NCBI GenBank assembly: GCA_002345025.1
Contig: DDUX01000093.1
Coordinates: 1-9,609, forward strand
Direction: 5' to 3'
From: Candidatus Accumulibacter iunctus
GTDB lineage: Bacteria > Pseudomonadota > Gammaproteobacteria > Burkholderiales > Rhodocyclaceae
DNA: 9,609 bases
The notes beneath the pieces are model-generated. The model did no database searches. It was not told where the DNA came from and saw nothing but the letters and a program-made list of their open reading frames with translations. Within the stretch, counting starts at the first letter, position 1. The number at the start of each line of letters is the position of its first letter. Shown here piece after piece: positions 7,212-9,609 of this stretch. A program made the translations under genes and the position numbers.

Positions 7212-7227
7212 TGGCGCAGATCTTGCT
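7212..7227 (+). promoter_or_regulatory. sigma-54 (RpoN) promoter of the CHRD/PEP-CTERM gene
   Basis: TGGCGC (7212-7217), five bases, then TTGCT (7223-7227). This fits the RpoN consensus TGGCAC-N5-TTGCW with one mismatch in the -24 box, and the essential GG and GC are ten bases apart as required. Transcription would start about 12 bases downstream, near 7238, giving a 5' leader of about 123 bases before the ATG at 7361. Sigma-54 control fits PEP-CTERM genes, which in several betaproteobacteria depend on RpoN and the PrsK/PrsR two-component system; that link is family knowledge. No rpoN, prsK or prsR lies in the window. Confidence 0.65.
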
Positions 7228-7235
7228 TCGATCTG
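7217..7235. repeat. inverted repeat CAGATC-N7-GATCTG overlapping the -12 box
   Basis: Perfect 6-base arms, CAGATC (7217-7222) and GATCTG (7230-7235), flank a 7-base centre holding the TTGCT -12 element. On the expected numbering it covers roughly -21 to -3, so a dimeric protein bound here would block polymerase. Alternatively it may help strand opening or be chance. It lies upstream of the expected transcript start, so it is not an RNA hairpin of this message. Confidence 0.35.
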
Positions 7236-7239
7236 GCAA

Positions 7240-7287
7240 GGGGGTGGGCCGTTCGCTTCGGGCCCAGGGGTCCTTTGCTCCACCCCC
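7240..7287 (+). other. GC-rich foldable leader of the CHRD/PEP-CTERM transcript
   Basis: Two inverted repeats share this segment. An outer pair, GGGGGTGG (7240-7247) with CCACCCCC (7280-7287), has eight perfect pairs. An inner pair, TGGGCC (7245-7250) with GGCCCA (7261-7266), has six pairs around a 10-base loop. They overlap at 7245-7247, so the full outer stem and the inner stem are mutually exclusive, although GGGGG/CCCCC plus the inner stem could form together. The region lies at the start of the expected RNA, about 70 bases upstream of the gene's ribosome-binding site. A role in message stability or a switch is inference. It has no U-tract, so it is not an evident terminator. Confidence 0.35.
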
Positions 7288-7360
7288 GGATTTGACGCCT
7301 GCGCCTGGCGGCTGCGAGGCACGCCATGCGGATGACCATTCTGACAGAGGAGACCACCCG

Positions 7361-7951
7361 ATGAGCAAGAGTTCGTGGCAATCGTGTTTTCTTGCGGCAG
7401 CACTGAGCCTGACTTCAAGCCTGGCTTCGGCGACCATCTACACCTACGCGGCGGATCTCGGTCCGGAAGCTGCTGGCGCCACCGGCACGGGTATCGTCAA
7501 GCTGAAGTTCGACGATTCGACCAACGATCTGTCGATCTATGCCGGCTTCGCCGGCCTGTCGGGAACGACGACGGTTGCGCACATCCATTGCTGCACGGCG
7601 CTGGCAGGTGGCGGAACGGTCGGCGTGGCGGTGACTCCTGGTACGCTGCCCGGCTTTCCGGCGGGCGTGTCGGCGGGCTCCTACTCGGCGGTGATCGATC
7701 TCGATCTGGCGAGCAGCTTCACCGCCGCGTTCCTGAACAACTTCGGCGGCGGCACGCTTGCCGGCGCGCGCAGTGCTCTGTTCGCCGGTCTCGATGCCGG
7801 AACCGCCTACTTCAACATCCACACCACGCAGTTTCCCGGCGGCGAGATTCGCGCTTTCCCCGAGCGGGTGCCCGAGCCGGCGTCCCTTCTCCTCGCGGCG
7901 ATGGGAATGGGCGCACTGCTGCTGACCCGGCGCGGACGGCGCGGCATCTGA
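7361..7951 (+). CDS. secreted CHRD-domain protein with PEP-CTERM sorting signal
   Basis: Protein of 196 aa. ATG 7361 follows AGAGGAGA (7346-7353) with eight bases of spacing; the frame is open further upstream but only this start gives a signal peptide. Residues 1-24 are a Sec signal peptide (FLAAALSLTSSLASA, cut expected after ASA). Residues 27-165 form a CHRD domain: YTYAADL at the start, VAHIHCCTA (72-80), a PGFPAGV loop (97-103), FNIHT (151-155) and GGEIR (160-164). The HIHCC pair of cysteines is, from memory, shared by a CHRD subfamily in proteobacteria. The tail VPEPAS (170-175), a hydrophobic helix, and RRGRRGI are a standard PEP-CTERM signal, processed by an exosortase of the EpsH/XrtA type in the inner membrane before export to the surface or matrix. 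PEP-CTERM proteins have been tied to floc and biofilm formation. Molecular function unknown. A sigma-54 promoter lies 134 bases upstream. Confidence 0.93.
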   Translation: MSKSSWQSCFLAAALSLTSSLASATIYTYAADLGPEAAGATGTGIVKLKFDDSTNDLSIYAGFAGLSGTTTVAHIHCCTALAGGGTVGVAVTPGTLPGFPAGVSAGSYSAVIDLDLASSFTAAFLNNFGGGTLAGARSALFAGLDAGTAYFNIHTTQFPGGEIRAFPERVPEPASLLLAAMGMGALLLTRRGRRGI

Positions 7952-7970
7952 CGCGCTTCGTGCCGATCGA

Positions 7971-7996
7971 CCGCGGCGCCCGGGCGGGCGCCGCGG
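7971..7996. terminator. GC-rich hairpin between convergent genes
   Basis: Eleven perfect pairs, CCGCGGCGCCC (7971-7981) with GGGCGCCGCGG (7986-7996), around a GGGC loop. It sits in the 59-base gap between the stops of the CHRD gene and the OmpA-like lipoprotein gene, so it may end transcription from both sides. Neither strand has a U-tract after the stem, so it is not a textbook intrinsic terminator; it may instead act with Rho or protect message ends. Confidence 0.6.
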
Positions 7997-8010
7997 ACTG
8001 GCAGGGAGGC

Positions 8011-9252
8011 TCAGCAGCCGATCACCCGGAACTCGACGCGACGGTCGAGGGCGTCACCAGCATCGTCGGTGCCGGTGCCGACGAGGTTCTCGCGTGAGCC
8101 GACGCCAGTGGCGACTGTTCGCTTGATCAGCTGCGGTTCGATGGCATCGAGGCGATCCTTGATCGCTTGCGCCCGCAGCACCGACAGCTTCTGGTTGATC
8201 GGCTCGGGACCGCTCCTGCTGGTGTGGCCGACGATCTCGAGGCAGGCCCTGTTCTGTGCGCTGCGTACCGCAATCTGGTTGAGCCACAGTGGGTAGGGCC
8301 CGCTGATCTGCGCGTCCGGGATGAACTGCGTCGACCCCGGGCGAAAAAGGAACTTGAGGGCGAGCTGGCGATTGCCGAGCCCGTAGTCCACCAGCCGGGC
8401 GAAGGCCTGTGTCGCCTCGTCACGGCGCTTCAGTTTCCAGGCTGCCAGGTAGGCGCCGTTGTGGGCGCGCAGCTGATCACCACCGGCAGTGCCAAGCGCC
8501 CGCCGGTACAGTTCGAGCGACTCCTGATAGCGGCGGCCGTTGTAGGCGTTGCCGGCGTCGTTGAGCAGCGCCGCCACCATGATTCGCGCGGCGTAGACCG
8601 GGTCGATCGGATCGCCCGCCTTGCTGCCCTGGCAGGTCCTGATGTAGGCGTCGGTCGCCGCATCACGGGTCCACGCGGGGCTGTCGGCGTCGAAGGGCAG
8701 CGGTGTTGTTGTCACTCCCTCCGGCCGGGCGCGGGCGACACCCTTGGCAACGAGCTTGCCGGTCTTCAGGTCGGCCAGCGCGAGGCAGATGCGGAAGGCG
8801 TCACGCTCGCCGGTCGGCTGGCCGGCGCTGTTGTTGATCGCGGTGAAGGTGCCGACAAGAACCAGCGGCTGGCTGGCGAGGTTGCTGGTGCTGAAAGCCT
8901 GCAGCTCAAGCTGCGGGTACTCGCGACGCACCAGGTCGACGATCTTCTGTTCCATCGAGCGGGTGGCAGTCGACTGCCGACCGGTGACCCCGTCCACCAG
9001 CGGGTCGATCAGCAGGACCTGCCGCTGACCGCCGGCCGGCGGCAGTTGTGCCCTGGCGAGCAGTTCGTTGGCAGCCTTGAGGACGGCATCGTCGAAGGCG
9101 ATCGGCGAAGGCGCGGCCGCCGGCGCCGGCGCCACCGCGGTATCGCGTTGCGCCGGCGCCTGGCAGGCGACCAGCGCGAGGCCGGTGACGGCGAGCAGCA
9201 GCCAGCAATCGAGCCGGCGCGGTGCGGCGGGGATCGGCTTCGGTGCGTTCAT
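8011..9252 (-). CDS. lipoprotein with TPR-like region and C-terminal OmpA-like domain
   Basis: Protein of 413 aa. ATG 9252 has AAGGAG (9266-9261) eight bases upstream; a GTG at 9261 overlaps that site and is less likely. The N-terminus has a positively charged stretch, a hydrophobic core and the lipobox LVAC, giving lipid-modified Cys30, then an Ala/Pro linker (31-52). Residues 53-175 (VLLIDPLVDG, LVLVGTFTAI, LALADLKTGKLVAKG) look like an alpha/beta fold reminiscent of LpoB/CsgG-type lipoproteins, a weak resemblance. Residues 218-297 resemble TPR helices (DAGNAYNGRRYQESLELYRR). Residues 303-413 are OmpA-like: FRPGSTQF, EIVGHTSRSG (339-348), N353, LSVLRA (356-361), RRVEFRV (404-410), ending in Cys. 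The peptidoglycan-contacting Asp of GHTD is Ser345, while the partner Arg (R360) is kept. Outer-membrane attachment is likely, peptidoglycan binding uncertain. Second gene of an operon through an ATGA overlap. Confidence 0.9.
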   Translation of the reverse strand: MNAPKPIPAAPRRLDCWLLLAVTGLALVACQAPAQRDTAVAPAPAAAPSPIAFDDAVLKAANELLARAQLPPAGGQRQVLLIDPLVDGVTGRQSTATRSMEQKIVDLVRREYPQLELQAFSTSNLASQPLVLVGTFTAINNSAGQPTGERDAFRICLALADLKTGKLVAKGVARARPEGVTTTPLPFDADSPAWTRDAATDAYIRTCQGSKAGDPIDPVYAARIMVAALLNDAGNAYNGRRYQESLELYRRALGTAGGDQLRAHNGAYLAAWKLKRRDEATQAFARLVDYGLGNRQLALKFLFRPGSTQFIPDAQISGPYPLWLNQIAVRSAQNRACLEIVGHTSRSGPEPINQKLSVLRAQAIKDRLDAIEPQLIKRTVATGVGSRENLVGTGTDDAGDALDRRVEFRVIGC

Positions 9253-9609
9253 GTTCTGCACTCCTTCTGGAAGTAAGTACGTTCCTCGGCACTCAAGGGG
9301 TCGCCTAGGCCCTGGCGCTCGAGGATGTCGCGGCAGCGCGCCGGACGAGCGCTGGGTGCGCCGACTGCGCTGTCCCGACTGGCGCGGGCGCCGGCGCCGG
9401 CGATGGGCGCTGCTGCCTCGGTCGGCGGCTTCGGCCCCGGCTCGCTGGCCGCCTTTGGCTTGCCTCCGGCAGCAGCCGTCGTGCCCTTGTCTTTGGCCGG
9501 CACTGCTGCGGCTTCGCCGTCGCGGTTTGGCGCGGGGCTCGCGGGGCTGACGCTGGCGACGGGGGGTGGGTGCCTGGGCGTCGGCGAGATCGGGAGAGCG
9601 GCGGGGAGG
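9249..9609 (-). CDS. C-terminal part of a Pro/Ala-rich protein with a two-cysteine end module (5' end outside window)
   Basis: The frame is open from the window edge to the TGA at 9251-9249, giving 119 codons of a longer protein. A GTG at 9503 is the only start candidate near the edge and has no convincing ribosome site, so the real start is probably outside. Most of the visible part is low-complexity Pro/Ala/Lys sequence, like a periplasm-spanning linker or disordered spacer. The last 28 residues are more complex: CRDILERQGLGDPLS followed by AEERTYFQKECRT, two cysteines 25 residues apart framing two predicted helices. These could form a disulfide if the protein is exported, which fits the neighbouring lipoprotein. 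The stop overlaps the lipoprotein start in ATGA, so the two are probably translated together and may act together. Family not recognised from this fragment. Confidence 0.7.
   Translation of the reverse strand, partial: LPAALPISPTPRHPPPVASVSPASPAPNRDGEAAAVPAKDKGTTAAAGGKPKAASEPGPKPPTEAAAPIAGAGARASRDSAVGAPSARPARCRDILERQGLGDPLSAEERTYFQKECRT

Noticed and set aside
8167..9276. 369-aa open frame on the + strand opposite the OmpA-like lipoprotein
   Set aside because: Shadow of a gene with lipobox, OmpA motifs and a good ribosome-binding site.
1..9609. CRISPR array, tRNA or rRNA gene, insertion sequence, or attachment site
   Set aside because: No regularly spaced repeats, no cloverleaf or rRNA-like stretch, no transposase frame and no paired terminal repeats seen by eye on either strand.

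Overview
The window is GC-rich bacterial DNA, most likely from a betaproteobacterium of the Rhodocyclales / 'Candidatus Accumulibacter' kind. This rests on high GC, a CHRD protein with a PEP-CTERM (exosortase) tail behind a good sigma-54 promoter, a proteobacterial-type PEP carboxylase, and an OmpA-like lipoprotein. The lineage is inferred from gene content; there is no rRNA or other marker to fix it.

Left third (94-3949, + strand): a tightly packed three-gene cassette. Gene 1 (474 aa) has a central TIR-like / nucleoside deoxyribosyltransferase-like domain between two regions I do not recognise. Gene 2 (378 aa) is a class I SAM-dependent methyltransferase with a PAS-like N-terminal region. 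Gene 3 (about 431 aa) is a GNAT acetyltransferase whose C-terminal half looks like a second, degenerate GNAT fold. Genes 1 and 2 are 2 bases apart and genes 2 and 3 share a GTGA stop/start overlap, so they are probably translated together. A run of eight G just before the stop of gene 1 would join genes 1 and 2 after a -1 slip. I know of no described system with this combination, and it is the best candidate here for something new.

Middle (3981-6737, - strand): ppc, a complete phosphoenolpyruvate carboxylase of 918 aa, convergent with the cassette, with a plausible sigma-70 promoter at 6878-6906. The 623-base gap between ppc and the next gene is not empty. It holds the ppc promoter and leader, a decayed C-terminal fragment of a sensor histidine kinase (6935-7138), a sigma-54 promoter (7212-7227) with inverted repeats around it, and a GC-rich leader able to fold.

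Right third: a secreted CHRD-domain PEP-CTERM protein (7361-7951, +), a strong GC hairpin in the convergent gap, then a - strand operon running in from the right edge. That operon has a Pro/Ala-rich protein ending in a two-cysteine module (5' end outside the window), followed through an ATGA overlap by a lipoprotein with TPR-like and OmpA-like regions. The OmpA-like domain has lost the Asp that normally contacts peptidoglycan.

The right-hand genes are cell-envelope functions and ppc is central metabolism. The left cassette looks accessory, with no visible functional tie to its neighbours.
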